Below are positions 17,910 to 26,378 of a DNA stretch of 64,000 nucleotides, one piece after another (position 1 is the first letter of the stretch; every line of letters begins with the position of its first letter). Location: NCBI GenBank assembly GCA_034003325.1, contig JAVEYW010000012.1, positions 1 to 64,000 of the forward strand. The letters are read 5' to 3'. Both the position numbers and the translations under genes were made by a program. This DNA is from Desulfobacterales bacterium. GTDB lineage: Bacteria; Desulfobacterota; Desulfobacteria; Desulfobacterales; JAFDDL01. The notes beneath the pieces were generated by a model. That model saw only the letters and a program-made list of their open reading frames with translations, searched no databases and was not told the origin of the DNA.

Positions 17910-18124
17910 CTCAAGTTGCTCCGACGAAGATCAAAACAGCGTTCGGACGGTGTGCCGTACACACATCGCACGGCAATATCGACATCGCTGTCTGTTCGCG
18001 CGGTTCCCGATGCCGTTGAGCCGAAAAGGTATATCGCTTCAATAGCGTCAAAACTTTCAAAAATTGGGTGCAACGCCTGCTGCATTTGGGTATAGGTTGT
18101 GCTTGTGTCTCGATAATAATCCAC
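17891..18124 (-). CDS. MNT-type minimal nucleotidyltransferase, short
   Basis: Protein of 77 aa with the nucleotidyltransferase motif LFGSTASGTARTDSDVDIAV (G-S, then D-x-D). MNT proteins are the antitoxins of MNT-HEPN modules and inactivate HEPN RNases by adenylylation. The chain stops soon after ERCFDLRRSN, so it is shorter than most relatives, which continue with a further strand and helix. The end overlaps the start of a truncated HEPN gene by 19 nt. The pair is probably a decaying remnant. Confidence 0.7.
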   Translation of the reverse strand: MDYYRDTSTTYTQMQQALHPIFESFDAIEAIYLFGSTASGTARTDSDVDIAVRCVYGTPSERCFDLRRSNLRCLTPM

Positions 18125-18232
18125 TAAATTCGAATATTATAAGATATGGCGGTTGTCAAACGCTTTATCTCTCTTATACGGAGAGGGGCATGGCCGGGTT
18201 GCTGAACAAACCAACGCGGTTATTCCTGGAAT

Positions 18233-20536
18233 TTATTCTTTCATAGCGCGCTTGTTCGGGTTCTTTTTTTGTCGAAGTGCCCGCAATACGGCTTCCGGAG
18301 TAATCGGGAATTCCGTTATGGGGTAACCGATGGCGTTGCTGACAGCGCCGGCTATGGCGCCCGGAACCGCCATGATGGGTCCCTCTCCCACTTCTTTGGC
18401 GCCGAAAGGTCCATACGGGTCAATGGTTTCCACGATAATACGCTCTATTTCCGGCACCTCAAAGGGCCTTGGCAGCTTATATTCAAGAAAGGAGGGGTTC
18501 AACACGAGCCCTTTTTCCTGAATCCGCTGCTCATGAAGGGTCTGTCCCATGCCGCTAAACACCTGACCATCTATTTGGCCTTCCACCGCCAACGGGTTCA
18601 GTGCGCGGCCCACGTCATGGGCCACGGTCATTTTGATCAGCCGGACCGTGCCCGTTTCGGGATCCACCTCGACCTCGGCAATCTGGGCGCCAAAAGAAAA
18701 TGCCGGTGTCGCCGCCAGGGTTCCCACCATACCGGAAGGGGAGGGCGGGTTGTAAAAGCCCTTTCCCATCACATATCTGCCCTCCTGCGAATGCAGTGCG
18801 TCATGCACCACGCTGTCGAACGATAACGGCTTTTCGGGCGCTTTCTTGGCGTAGACCAGCCTGTTCCGGAAACAGAGTGAAGACATGTTGACGCCCAGTT
18901 TTTTGGAAGCGATTCGGGCCAGTTGTTTCCGCGCATCCAGACAGGCGGCCTTTACGGCGTTTCCCGTGACGAGGGTTCCCCGTTGGCTGAATGCCCCGAT
19001 GTCAAGTGGAACCACATCGGTGTCCCCGGAAACGACCGTCACGTCTTCCGGAAAAATTCCCAATGTTTCCGCTGCGATCATGGCCATAACGGTATGCGAT
19101 CCCTGCCCCATGTCGGGTATTCCGGTCAAAAGAGTCGCCTTCCCGTCTTCTTCGATTTTGATGATAGCGGCGGAGGTATCATGATCCAATGTCACCTTTC
19201 CACCGGAGTTGATTCCCCCGCATCCGATACCGATGCCATGAAAGGGCTGAAGCTTTCCATATTTTTTCTTCCAGGCGGAATGCTTTGCAACTTTTTCGAT
19301 GCACGTTTTTAACCCGCAGCTTGCATAGTGAATATTGCCGATGGTCTTATCCCCTTTTTCCACTGCATTTTTGAGCCTCATGGCCACGGGGTCCAATCCG
19401 AGATGTTGCCCGATCAGGTCCATCTCGCTTTCAAGCGCCGCCCGAACGCCGAGTGCGCTGGCGCCGTGATGCATATTCCGCGGCGGATGATTGGTATACA
19501 CGACGTTGGCCCGAAATCGCATGCCATCCACTTTATAAAACGCGGTCCCGGTGTATATTTCAGTAAATCTTCGAAGCAGTTGAACGAGAACAGGTTCCAG
19601 GTACGCGCCGCACTCAATCAGCAGCTCGCCCTCGATTGCCTTCAAGGTGCCGTCCTTCATGGCCCCGGTGCGGGCGCTGAAACGTTGCTCTCCGCCGCCT
19701 TTGTAAACAATGAATTCTTCATCCGCTGTGCAACGGATCTTTACGGGTCTTGATGATTTTCTGGAAAGAATCGCCGCTATGAAATGGTGGTTTCTGGCGC
19801 CGACCCGGCCGGAAAAGGCGCCGCCCGTGTGAAGGCTGAGCACCCGGACGTTGCTCTCTGAAATTCCCAAAGCATTCGTCATGTCTTGTTGCACAATAAG
19901 CGGGGATTGATTGGGTGTCCATATTTCCAGTTTTCCCGAAACCGAATGGTCGGCAATCACGACGTGATGTTCCGCATAACAATTGTGGCACGGCTTCACC
20001 GTGTATTCGCCTTTTCTGATATATTCGGCTTCGGAAAAGGCCCGGTCCGTATCGCCATAGTCAATCGCAATCGACTTGGCGCGGTTGCCTGCTTTTCCCG
20101 CATGAATCAGCGGCGCCCCTTCCGCAATGGCGTCGTCAATGCTGAAAACTGCTTTTAACGGCTCATATTCTATCCGCACCAGCTCTGCCGCTTCGCAGGC
20201 CGTATCTTCATCCATCGCCGCGATCGCTACGATCTCCTGCCCGATATAATTCACTGTCATGTCATTACAGAGCAACGGCTCACCGCTGCGCATCGAAATG
20301 CCCACGGCATCCTTGGGCGTAATCACCGCCTTGACGCCCATCAGTCGCTCGGCGCGCGATGTGTCGATCCTGCGTATTTTCCCCCTTGGTACCGAACTCC
20401 TGATAATTTTACCATGAAGCATGCCCGGCAAGACCATATCATCGGTAAATTGCGCTCGTCCGGTCGCTTTTTGAGGCCCATCCTGCTTCGGCACTCTTTT
20501 TCCGACGACACTATATTTTTCATGATTTTTGACCAC
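18233..20536 (-). CDS. Molybdenum hydroxylase large subunit, 4-hydroxybenzoyl-CoA reductase-like
   Basis: Molybdopterin-binding subunit of about 767 aa of the xanthine oxidase family. Visible motifs are GGAFSGRVGARNHH (near 265), the RAALESEMDLIGQHLGLDP segment, GIPDMGQGSHTV, and near the C-terminus GAKEVGEGP with the conserved active-site Glu. The start is placed at GTG 20536: AAGGAG lies six bases upstream and it overlaps the small-subunit gene by 17 nt; an ATG at 20551 lies just upstream without a good ribosome site. It forms an operon with the [2Fe-2S] and FAD subunits under a sigma-54 promoter at 22097. The subunit set and the FAD subunit's extra cluster point to a CoA-ester reductase of the HCR type. 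Confidence 0.87.
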   Translation of the reverse strand: MVKNHEKYSVVGKRVPKQDGPQKATGRAQFTDDMVLPGMLHGKIIRSSVPRGKIRRIDTSRAERLMGVKAVITPKDAVGISMRSGEPLLCNDMTVNYIGQEIVAIAAMDEDTACEAAELVRIEYEPLKAVFSIDDAIAEGAPLIHAGKAGNRAKSIAIDYGDTDRAFSEAEYIRKGEYTVKPCHNCYAEHHVVIADHSVSGKLEIWTPNQSPLIVQQDMTNALGISESNVRVLSLHTGGAFSGRVGARNHHFIAAILSRKSSRPVKIRCTADEEFIVYKGGGEQRFSARTGAMKDGTLKAIEGELLIECGAYLEPVLVQLLRRFTEIYTGTAFYKVDGMRFRANVVYTNHPPRNMHHGASALGVRAALESEMDLIGQHLGLDPVAMRLKNAVEKGDKTIGNIHYASCGLKTCIEKVAKHSAWKKKYGKLQPFHGIGIGCGGINSGGKVTLDHDTSAAIIKIEEDGKATLLTGIPDMGQGSHTVMAMIAAETLGIFPEDVTVVSGDTDVVPLDIGAFSQRGTLVTGNAVKAACLDARKQLARIASKKLGVNMSSLCFRNRLVYAKKAPEKPLSFDSVVHDALHSQEGRYVMGKGFYNPPSPSGMVGTLAATPAFSFGAQIAEVEVDPETGTVRLIKMTVAHDVGRALNPLAVEGQIDGQVFSGMGQTLHEQRIQEKGLVLNPSFLEYKLPRPFEVPEIERIIVETIDPYGPFGAKEVGEGPIMAVPGAIAGAVSNAIGYPITEFPITPEAVLRALRQKKNPNKRAMKE

Positions 20537-21014
20537 GATTTTCTCCTTCATGGCATTGTACAACCTTTTTAACGGCCTCCACCGTTTTGATATGCCCTGT
20601 GCATCGGCAAAAGTTGCCGGACAAAGCCTCCCGTATCTCATTGTCATCGGGGTTGGGCGTTTCATCCAACAATGCTTTGACGGTCACGATAATTCCAGGC
20701 GTACAAAAGCCACATTGCACCGCGCCGTTTTCGATGAAGGACTGTTGAATGGGATGCAACCCGTTATTCCCGGCACCGATTGCTTCTATCGTCGTGATGG
20801 AACACGCCTCGCATTCAACAGCCAGTGTCAGACAGGAAAGAACGGCCTGCCCATTCAGGATAACACTACATGCGCCGCAAGTTCCGATGCCGCAGGCTTT
20901 TTTCGTGCCCATAAGTCCCAACTCATCCCTCAGTACCTCAACCAGTGTCTGCCAGGGGTTTACGGCCACTTCATGCTGTTCGCCGTTGATGGTGAGCGTG
21001 ATCAGTTTTTTCAA
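20520..21014 (-). CDS. Molybdenum hydroxylase [2Fe-2S] small subunit
   Basis: Electron-transfer subunit of 164 aa. It has the ferredoxin-like cluster motif C-x4-C-x2-C (CGIGTCGAC) with a fourth Cys in AVLSC, and the second cluster motif CGFC ... CRCTGH. The start is TTG at 21014, overlapping the stop of the FAD-subunit gene (ATTGA) by four bases, which implies translational coupling. It matches the gamma subunit of the HCR/xanthine dehydrogenase family. The two clusters pass electrons between the FAD subunit and the molybdenum subunit. Confidence 0.92.
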   Translation of the reverse strand: MKKLITLTINGEQHEVAVNPWQTLVEVLRDELGLMGTKKACGIGTCGACSVILNGQAVLSCLTLAVECEACSITTIEAIGAGNNGLHPIQQSFIENGAVQCGFCTPGIIVTVKALLDETPNPDDNEIREALSGNFCRCTGHIKTVEAVKKVVQCHEGENRGQKS

Positions 21015-22012
21015 TTTCCGGCCTTCCTTTCATTAGCCTTGAGGCAATCCACTGCCCGTTTTACCAGCACTTCGACGATTCGCCTTTTGGTGCCCGCCGA
21101 GGTGAAAAGATTGGTCACCGGTCCGAGCTCGGACCGGGCGATCTTGCCTGCTCCTGAAACGGATGTTCCCTCAAATCCGAATGTCATCAAGTGATCCGCC
21201 GCTTTATTGAGCCGCACAGGCGCAGAAGTAACCGAGTTGACGACGATAGCAACCTCGGTAATCTGTTGGCCCTTGTTCTTGATCGATACACTGATGTTGC
21301 CGGTGGCGAAATCCAGTCCCTTTCGATCGCTGACTTTGATGAAGACCGTCCGCCTTGACAGAGCGCTCTGCGGCACGAGCACGGATGTCAGAATTTCATC
21401 GGGCGCCAATACCGTATGGGCCGCCCCATTGTCGCGGTAAAACTCCCTTAGCGGCATCACTCTTTCCCGCTTTTTGTTCATGACATGAACTTGTGCATTG
21501 AGCGCCATCAGTACCGGCGCCGTATCGGAATAATTGACGGCATGGCAGCGCTTCGCGCCCGGCATGGCGTGGCACACAGTCCCCTGGGTCCTATGGCAAG
21601 GGCCTAAAGCCTCTCGCCATAGCCTTGACTGATTAAAGTACCAGCATCTGGGAGGAAGACAGATATTGCCGCCGATACAGGCCATATTTCGAATATGTTT
21701 GGAGGCAATGGAACGGACCGCTTCGTGAAGGGCGGGAAGTTTCTCGGAAACGATCGGATTCCGGGCGATATCGGAGAGTGTTGCGCCCGCTCCTATTTTC
21801 ACGTTTCCTTCCCCGTCCTCGTCGATAGATTGAAGGTCCGCTATGCTTTTGATGCTTAAAATTCTGTTGGGGCGAACAGTCCCGTACTTCATATTGACCA
21901 GAAGATCCGTTCCGCCAGCCAAAATCATCACCTCTTCGCCATATTGCTCCAGTATGTCCAAACATTGTTCAAGTGAAGACGCTTTTTCATATTCAAAATG
22001 GGGAAGGCGCAT
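21011..22012 (-). CDS. Molybdenum hydroxylase FAD subunit with extra [4Fe-4S] loop (HcrB-like)
   Basis: FAD-binding subunit of 333 aa of the CO dehydrogenase/xanthine dehydrogenase medium-chain family (LAGGTDLLVNMK, then IGAGATLSDI). After ACIGGNICLPPRC it carries an insertion with Cys123, Cys139, Cys147 and Cys156. The 16/8/9 spacing is the one known for the [4Fe-4S] cluster loop of the beta subunit of 4-hydroxybenzoyl-CoA reductase, which is absent from ordinary xanthine dehydrogenases. That enzyme removes the phenolic hydroxyl from 4-hydroxybenzoyl-CoA with ferredoxin as donor. First gene of the operon, 85 nt downstream of a sigma-54 promoter. Confidence 0.9.
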   Translation of the reverse strand: MRLPHFEYEKASSLEQCLDILEQYGEEVMILAGGTDLLVNMKYGTVRPNRILSIKSIADLQSIDEDGEGNVKIGAGATLSDIARNPIVSEKLPALHEAVRSIASKHIRNMACIGGNICLPPRCWYFNQSRLWREALGPCHRTQGTVCHAMPGAKRCHAVNYSDTAPVLMALNAQVHVMNKKRERVMPLREFYRDNGAAHTVLAPDEILTSVLVPQSALSRRTVFIKVSDRKGLDFATGNISVSIKNKGQQITEVAIVVNSVTSAPVRLNKAADHLMTFGFEGTSVSGAGKIARSELGPVTNLFTSAGTKRRIVEVLVKRAVDCLKANERKAGN

Positions 22013-22096
22013 AATAGCATGTCCTTTAGATCGTTCGTGTGTTTAAGCGCTGCCGTGCCAATCACAGTTATTTTTCAGTGTTAATCACCAATAATC

Positions 22097-22112
22097 AGCA
22101 ATATATATGCCA
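22097..22112 (-). promoter_or_regulatory. Sigma-54 promoter of the molybdenum hydroxylase operon
   Basis: On the minus strand this reads TGGCATATATATTGCT, a near-ideal -24/-12 element. It lies 84 nt upstream of the FAD-subunit start. Confidence 0.82.
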
Positions 22113-22178
22113 TATGATTAAAGTTGATATTATTTATTGTTTTTATAAGAAAAAAAAATAGAGGAGGAGCGGGCGAAT

Positions 22179-22212
22179 GTTGTTATTTCAGCGTTTTCCG
22201 TTTTTATTTTAA
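22179..22212 (-). promoter_or_regulatory. Two-box enhancer site of the molybdenum hydroxylase operon
   Basis: Minus strand: box 1 TTAAAATAAA (22212-22203) and box 2 GAAATAACAAC (22189-22179), offset 23 bp. Box 2 starts 77 bp before the -24 element. It shares the intergenic region with a divergently oriented copy at 22301. Confidence 0.62.
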
Positions 22213-22300
22213 CAGGTCGGGTTTCGCCATTTTTAAAGACAACAAAAAAAAAATCTAAGCCTGCCTTCTCCGGCAAGTGGGATGATAGGTCAAAAAGTGA

Positions 22301-22334
22301 TTAAATAAAAGCGGTTGATTGAAGATATATCAGC
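22301..22334 (+). promoter_or_regulatory. Two-box enhancer site of the 22642 synthetase gene
   Basis: Box 1 TTAAATAAAA (22301-22310) and box 2 GATATATCAGC (22324-22334), offset 23 bp. Box 2 starts 88 bp before the promoter TGG at 22412. The 22013-22641 region holds this divergent pair of promoters and enhancers and no gene. Confidence 0.7.
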
Positions 22335-22411
22335 ATCCTATCATGGTGCGACCACCTGTCTATAAGATTTAGTAATATAAAAACATTATGTTAGCAAAAA
22401 TAAAGGTAGGT

Positions 22412-22427
22412 GGTATGCTTTTTGCTA
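22412..22427 (+). promoter_or_regulatory. Sigma-54 promoter of the 22642 synthetase gene
   Basis: TGGTATGCTTTTTGCT has exact GG-GC spacing and TTGCT at -12. It is 214 nt upstream of the ATG. Confidence 0.8.
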
Positions 22428-22641
22428 AAACAAAAAATATGGCATAGCTTGCTTGGCACATTTAACGAGTCGGATGAATATGGAGTTAACTTCCGCATGC
22501 GTTTGAACGAAAGGTGATGAGATTAAAAATCGACGGCCAAATTGCCCGGCGAGGCGTGCCTATGATTGAGGCGCTTTGGTAATCGCTTACCGGCCAAAAG
22601 ATTCTTACACATTCTGTTGAATTTAAAAGGAGGCATTTTTT

Positions 22642-24195
22642 ATGTGGATTTATCCGGAAATAAAAACCTTGGCGGATGTGCCCGCCTATCACGCCCAACA
22701 CAGAGGTGACGAAACCGTTTTTTTGCTGTCGGATCGATCGATTACCTTCAATGAATTGGAGCGGCAAAGCAATCGCGTCGCCAACGCGTTGGTGACAAAA
22801 GGGATTTCCGGGCATTCGCGAATCGCTTTTCTCGGCAAGAACTCCGAATTATACTTCTATGTGTTATTCGGCGCTATGAAAGCGGGGCACACGTTCACTC
22901 CCTTGAATTGGCGCCTCAGCGCCGTCGAACTCACGGTGATTCTCGAGGACGCGGCGCCTCCCGTTCTTTTTGCGGATGTTGCGTTCAAGGCGACGATTGA
23001 AAAAATTCAAGCCGAATCCGCGCATCAATTTCAAACGGTTTATATTGATTGGAGCACGCCGCGGCCCAAAGAACTGGAACAATTTCTTGAATCCGCCACC
23101 GATGACAGGCCGATGATTGAGATCAGCAGCGAGGATACCGCTTTTCAGATATATACCTCCGGCACTACCGGCGTTCCCAAAGGAGTGGAGTTGACCTTCG
23201 GCAGCGTGAATTTCTGGTTTCTTCTGCTGGATTTAGAGCCGACGTTGACGTACGCCACTCAGGACGTCATGTTGTTTATCGCGCCCAATTTTCACCTGCT
23301 GGGAATGCATTTTTCCATCAGTGCACTCTATAACGGGACGAAGGTGTCCATTCTTCCGGAGGTAAGATTCGATTCCATGCTCGATGCGATTCATAAGCAT
23401 CGGGTATCCGTGCTCGTACTGGCGCCCATCATGATTGAAGGCCTCCTGAATGCCGCCGAGTCCAGCCCAGCGGATTTTTCGTCTCTGAAACTCGTTGTCT
23501 ATGCGGGAAGCGCCATCGGTTTGAACCTGCTGAAGCGGGCGCTTAAAGAGATGAAATGCGATTTTATGCAATTTTATGGTGTAACGGAAGTCGGTGGCGG
23601 CGTGACCTTATTGCGGCCGGAGGAACACGATCTGGAAAATGAGGAAAAACTGAAATCCTGTGGCCGCCCCTTGCCCTATGTTGAGGTCAAGCTGATGGCT
23701 TTTAACGGACGTGAGGCGGGTGTCGGCCAGGCCGGTGAATTCTGGGTGCGTGTCCCCTCCGTTTTCAAACAGTACTATAATAAGCCCGCTTTGACTGAAG
23801 AGGTGTTAAAAAAAGGGTGGTACAAAACCGGCGATGTCGGCGTTTGCGATCAAGAAGGATTTTATTATATCATCGATCGCACGAAGGACATGATCATCTC
23901 CGGCGGCGAAAATGTGTATTCGATTGAGGTGGAGCAGGCGTTGATGAAACACCCGTCCGTTCAACAGGCGGCGGTCATCGGCGTGCCGGATGAAAAGTGG
24001 GGAGAAGCGGTCAAGGCGCTGATTGTGTTAAATGAAGGCGCCGTTGTGACGGCAAATGAGCTTATAACCCATTGCCGCGGTTTGATCGGCGGATATAAGA
24101 TTCCAAAATATTACGATTTTGTGGAAAAACTGCCGACTTCCCCGACGGGCAAGGTGCTGAAAAAAATGCTGCGTAAAGACTATAGCAATCCATGA
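22642..24195 (+). CDS. Acyl-CoA synthetase (AMP-forming), paralogue B
   Basis: Ligase of 517 aa, closely related to those at 12719 and 31688 (same start MWIYPEIKTLADVP). P-loop YTSGTTGVPKG near residue 172, DRTKDMIISGGENVYSIEVE near 415-435, and the catalytic lysine in SPTGKVLKK near 502. AAAGGAGG lies upstream of the ATG. It is transcribed alone, back-to-back with the HCR-like operon. That pairing allows the idea that it makes the hydroxyaryl-CoA substrate of the reductase, but the sequence does not show the acid pocket's specificity. Confidence 0.9.
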   Translation: MWIYPEIKTLADVPAYHAQHRGDETVFLLSDRSITFNELERQSNRVANALVTKGISGHSRIAFLGKNSELYFYVLFGAMKAGHTFTPLNWRLSAVELTVILEDAAPPVLFADVAFKATIEKIQAESAHQFQTVYIDWSTPRPKELEQFLESATDDRPMIEISSEDTAFQIYTSGTTGVPKGVELTFGSVNFWFLLLDLEPTLTYATQDVMLFIAPNFHLLGMHFSISALYNGTKVSILPEVRFDSMLDAIHKHRVSVLVLAPIMIEGLLNAAESSPADFSSLKLVVYAGSAIGLNLLKRALKEMKCDFMQFYGVTEVGGGVTLLRPEEHDLENEEKLKSCGRPLPYVEVKLMAFNGREAGVGQAGEFWVRVPSVFKQYYNKPALTEEVLKKGWYKTGDVGVCDQEGFYYIIDRTKDMIISGGENVYSIEVEQALMKHPSVQQAAVIGVPDEKWGEAVKALIVLNEGAVVTANELITHCRGLIGGYKIPKYYDFVEKLPTSPTGKVLKKMLRKDYSNP

Positions 24196-24220
24196 AGCCT
24201 GTTGGCTCGCGTGGGTTCAG

Positions 24221-24253
24221 AAGGATAGTCCGCGTGCAGCGCGGACTATCCTT
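24221..24253. terminator. Hairpin between convergent genes, family R5
   Basis: AAGGATAGTCCGCG (24221-24234) and its exact complement (24240-24253) form a 14-bp stem with the loop TGCAG. It lies between the convergent genes ending at 24195 and 24296, so it may end both transcripts. A relative at 26312-26345 shows that it is also a dispersed palindrome. Confidence 0.6.
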
Positions 24254-24295
24254 ATTTGCAATAATGGCACGGCGAAATCCTGCGATTGAAATTCA

Positions 24296-26239
24296 CTAGG
24301 CCGTTGCGCCTGCCATAAACCCTTCCGTCAGCGCCTGGGTCATTTTCCGGGGTTCCGTACAATCGCCCACATAATAGACTTGCGGTACTTTTCCCCTCAA
24401 AAGGTGGGTCAGCGACCGGTTGCCCCGCATTCCAACGGCCAGCACAACGGTATCCGCCGGGAAAAGTTCGCTCTTGCCTTGACGGATGCCTTCAACACCT
24501 TTGTCGCTGATGCCGACGACCTTCGCGCTTAATTGGATGCCCACGCAGGCTTGCGCCAATCTTGATATCAGATGCCATCGGTTGATCTTACAAACGTCTT
24601 TGGCCGCGGAATCAAGCATTTCGATAATGACCGGCAGCTTTCCCTGCATGCTCAGGAATTCGGCCGTCTCGCATCCGACCGCGCCTCCACCGATGATAAC
24701 GACATTCTGGCCGGTTTCCACCTTTCCCGCCAGAACATCCAGCGCCGTCACCACCTGCTTCAGGTCAACGCCGGGTATCGGCGGAATGATCGGATCCGAA
24801 CCGATCGCGACAATCACCACATCCGGGCGTTCCCGCTCGGCGGTTTCCACCGTAAATTCGGTGTTCAGCATCACGTTAACAGAGGATCGCTCGACTTCCC
24901 GAATCAAATACGCATCTAATAACCCGATTCTTTTTTTATGCGGCGGAATAAAGGCCAGGTTCAACTGCCCGCCCAATTGCCCCGTTTTTTCAAAGAGGGT
25001 AACATGATGCCCTCTGGCAGCCGCAATTTTGGCCGCTTCCAAGCCTGCCGGGCCGCCGCCGACCACAAACACTTTTTTGGGTTTTTGCGCAGGCGTAAAC
25101 GGATAGTCCGCTTCCCGGCCCGCTGCGGGATTCACCGAACAATGCACGCACACATTGTCCGCAATGGATTCCAGACAGTGCCCGCAGGTGATACAAGGCC
25201 GAATCTCATCCGTTCTGCCCGCTTTGGCCAAATTGGGAAAATCGGGCTCGGCGATCATGGCGCGGCACATATAAATATAATCGGCTTTTCCTTCTTCCAA
25301 TATGCTCTCGGCGATTTCCGGCTCTTGAATCTGTGTCCCGGCGCCGATGGGAATCTGAACGGTTTCTTTAAGCGCTTGCGCGATGGAAGCCCACTGGCCC
25401 TGAGGGGTTGCCGGCGCGATCATGGGGATGGGATCTTCATGCCATCCGGGCAAGGCATCAATGGCGTGCACACCGGCCTGTTGCAGAATGAGCGCGATCT
25501 CTTTCAGGTCGTCTACAGTAATTCCGGATTTGGTCTTTTGAGGGGAAATCCGCGTCAGATAGGACCAATCCTCGCCGGCCTTCTGTTTACAATCCGCTAA
25601 TATATCGGTCAGAAAACGCATTCGATTTTCTACATTGCCGCCATATGAATCCGTTCTTTGATTCGTGATGGGCGAGATAAACTGGGATACGAGATATCCG
25701 GCCGCGGCTAAATATTGAACGCCGTCAAACCCCGCTTCTCTGAGCCTTCCGGCCGCATCGCCGATATCCTCGATAATCTCCCTGATTTCATCCTCTTTCA
25801 ACGGCCGGCGATGGGGTGAACACCCCGGAAGCGGTCCCCCCAGTCTAAACGGAGGATCCACCCGTTTGGTTATGGTGGTGCCCGACGGGCTGACAAATTC
25901 CACCGGACGTCCCGGAAACGCCCAGCTATAGGTTACCACCAGTTGCGCGACCACCTTGACATCGAATTCTTTACAGGCCGCCGCCAGCTTTGAAATTCCG
26001 GATATAAAGCGGTCATCATAAACGCCGGGGAAGGGGGGATTGTTATCGAGTCGGTTAGGGGTCATGGAGATGACGATGAGACCGGGTCCCCCTTTGGCGC
26101 GTTCTCGATAAAAACTGATGAACCGCTGGTTTATCTCTCCATAGGATAGAAAATTGGTGGCCATGGGCGCCATCACGATTCTGTTCTTCAATTCCATGTT
26201 TCCGATGGTGATCGGCGAAAATAGTTTTTTATATTTCAA
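24296..26239 (-). CDS. Old yellow enzyme/FadH-type reductase with Fe-S and NAD(P)H domains
   Basis: Three-domain flavoenzyme of 647 aa. An FMN TIM barrel spans residues 1-340 (KNRIVMAPMATN, SQFISPITNQRTDSYGG). A [4Fe-4S] segment follows near 345-365 (CITCGHC, then CVHC). A FAD/NAD(P)H module comes last (VFVVGGGPAGLEAAK near 388, VVIIGGGAVGCETAE near 525). The family reduces C=C bonds of enoyl or dienoyl-CoA and enoates. The usual active-site H-G-A-H-G-Y motif reads AAAGY here and the QL-x-H-x-G segment reads QLVVTYSW, so both typical histidines are missing. It is the second gene of the operon that starts at 28004. Confidence 0.88.
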   Translation of the reverse strand: MKYKKLFSPITIGNMELKNRIVMAPMATNFLSYGEINQRFISFYRERAKGGPGLIVISMTPNRLDNNPPFPGVYDDRFISGISKLAAACKEFDVKVVAQLVVTYSWAFPGRPVEFVSPSGTTITKRVDPPFRLGGPLPGCSPHRRPLKEDEIREIIEDIGDAAGRLREAGFDGVQYLAAAGYLVSQFISPITNQRTDSYGGNVENRMRFLTDILADCKQKAGEDWSYLTRISPQKTKSGITVDDLKEIALILQQAGVHAIDALPGWHEDPIPMIAPATPQGQWASIAQALKETVQIPIGAGTQIQEPEIAESILEEGKADYIYMCRAMIAEPDFPNLAKAGRTDEIRPCITCGHCLESIADNVCVHCSVNPAAGREADYPFTPAQKPKKVFVVGGGPAGLEAAKIAAARGHHVTLFEKTGQLGGQLNLAFIPPHKKRIGLLDAYLIREVERSSVNVMLNTEFTVETAERERPDVVIVAIGSDPIIPPIPGVDLKQVVTALDVLAGKVETGQNVVIIGGGAVGCETAEFLSMQGKLPVIIEMLDSAAKDVCKINRWHLISRLAQACVGIQLSAKVVGISDKGVEGIRQGKSELFPADTVVLAVGMRGNRSLTHLLRGKVPQVYYVGDCTEPRKMTQALTEGFMAGATA

Positions 26240-26311
26240 GCCCCCTCCTTTTTTTGCACTATAGCAGGCCGTTTAAAAAAATCGAGCCCACGGCAGCCAA
26301 CCGTAAGTTCG

Positions 26312-26345
26312 AAGGATAGTCCGGGTGAACCCCGGACCATCCCTT
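26312..26345. repeat. Imperfect hairpin, family R5
   Basis: AAGGATAGTCCGGG pairs with CCCGGACCATCCCTT around TGAAC. It is a relative of 24221-24253 located between two genes of the same minus-strand operon. Confidence 0.6.
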
Positions 26346-26378
26346 AAAGTCGCCGGGTTCTAAATCCCGGCGGTCTTT

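Noticed and set aside
24221..24253. Hairpin as a riboswitch
   Set aside because: A simple perfect stem with a 5-nt loop between convergent gene ends; fits a terminator or repeat.
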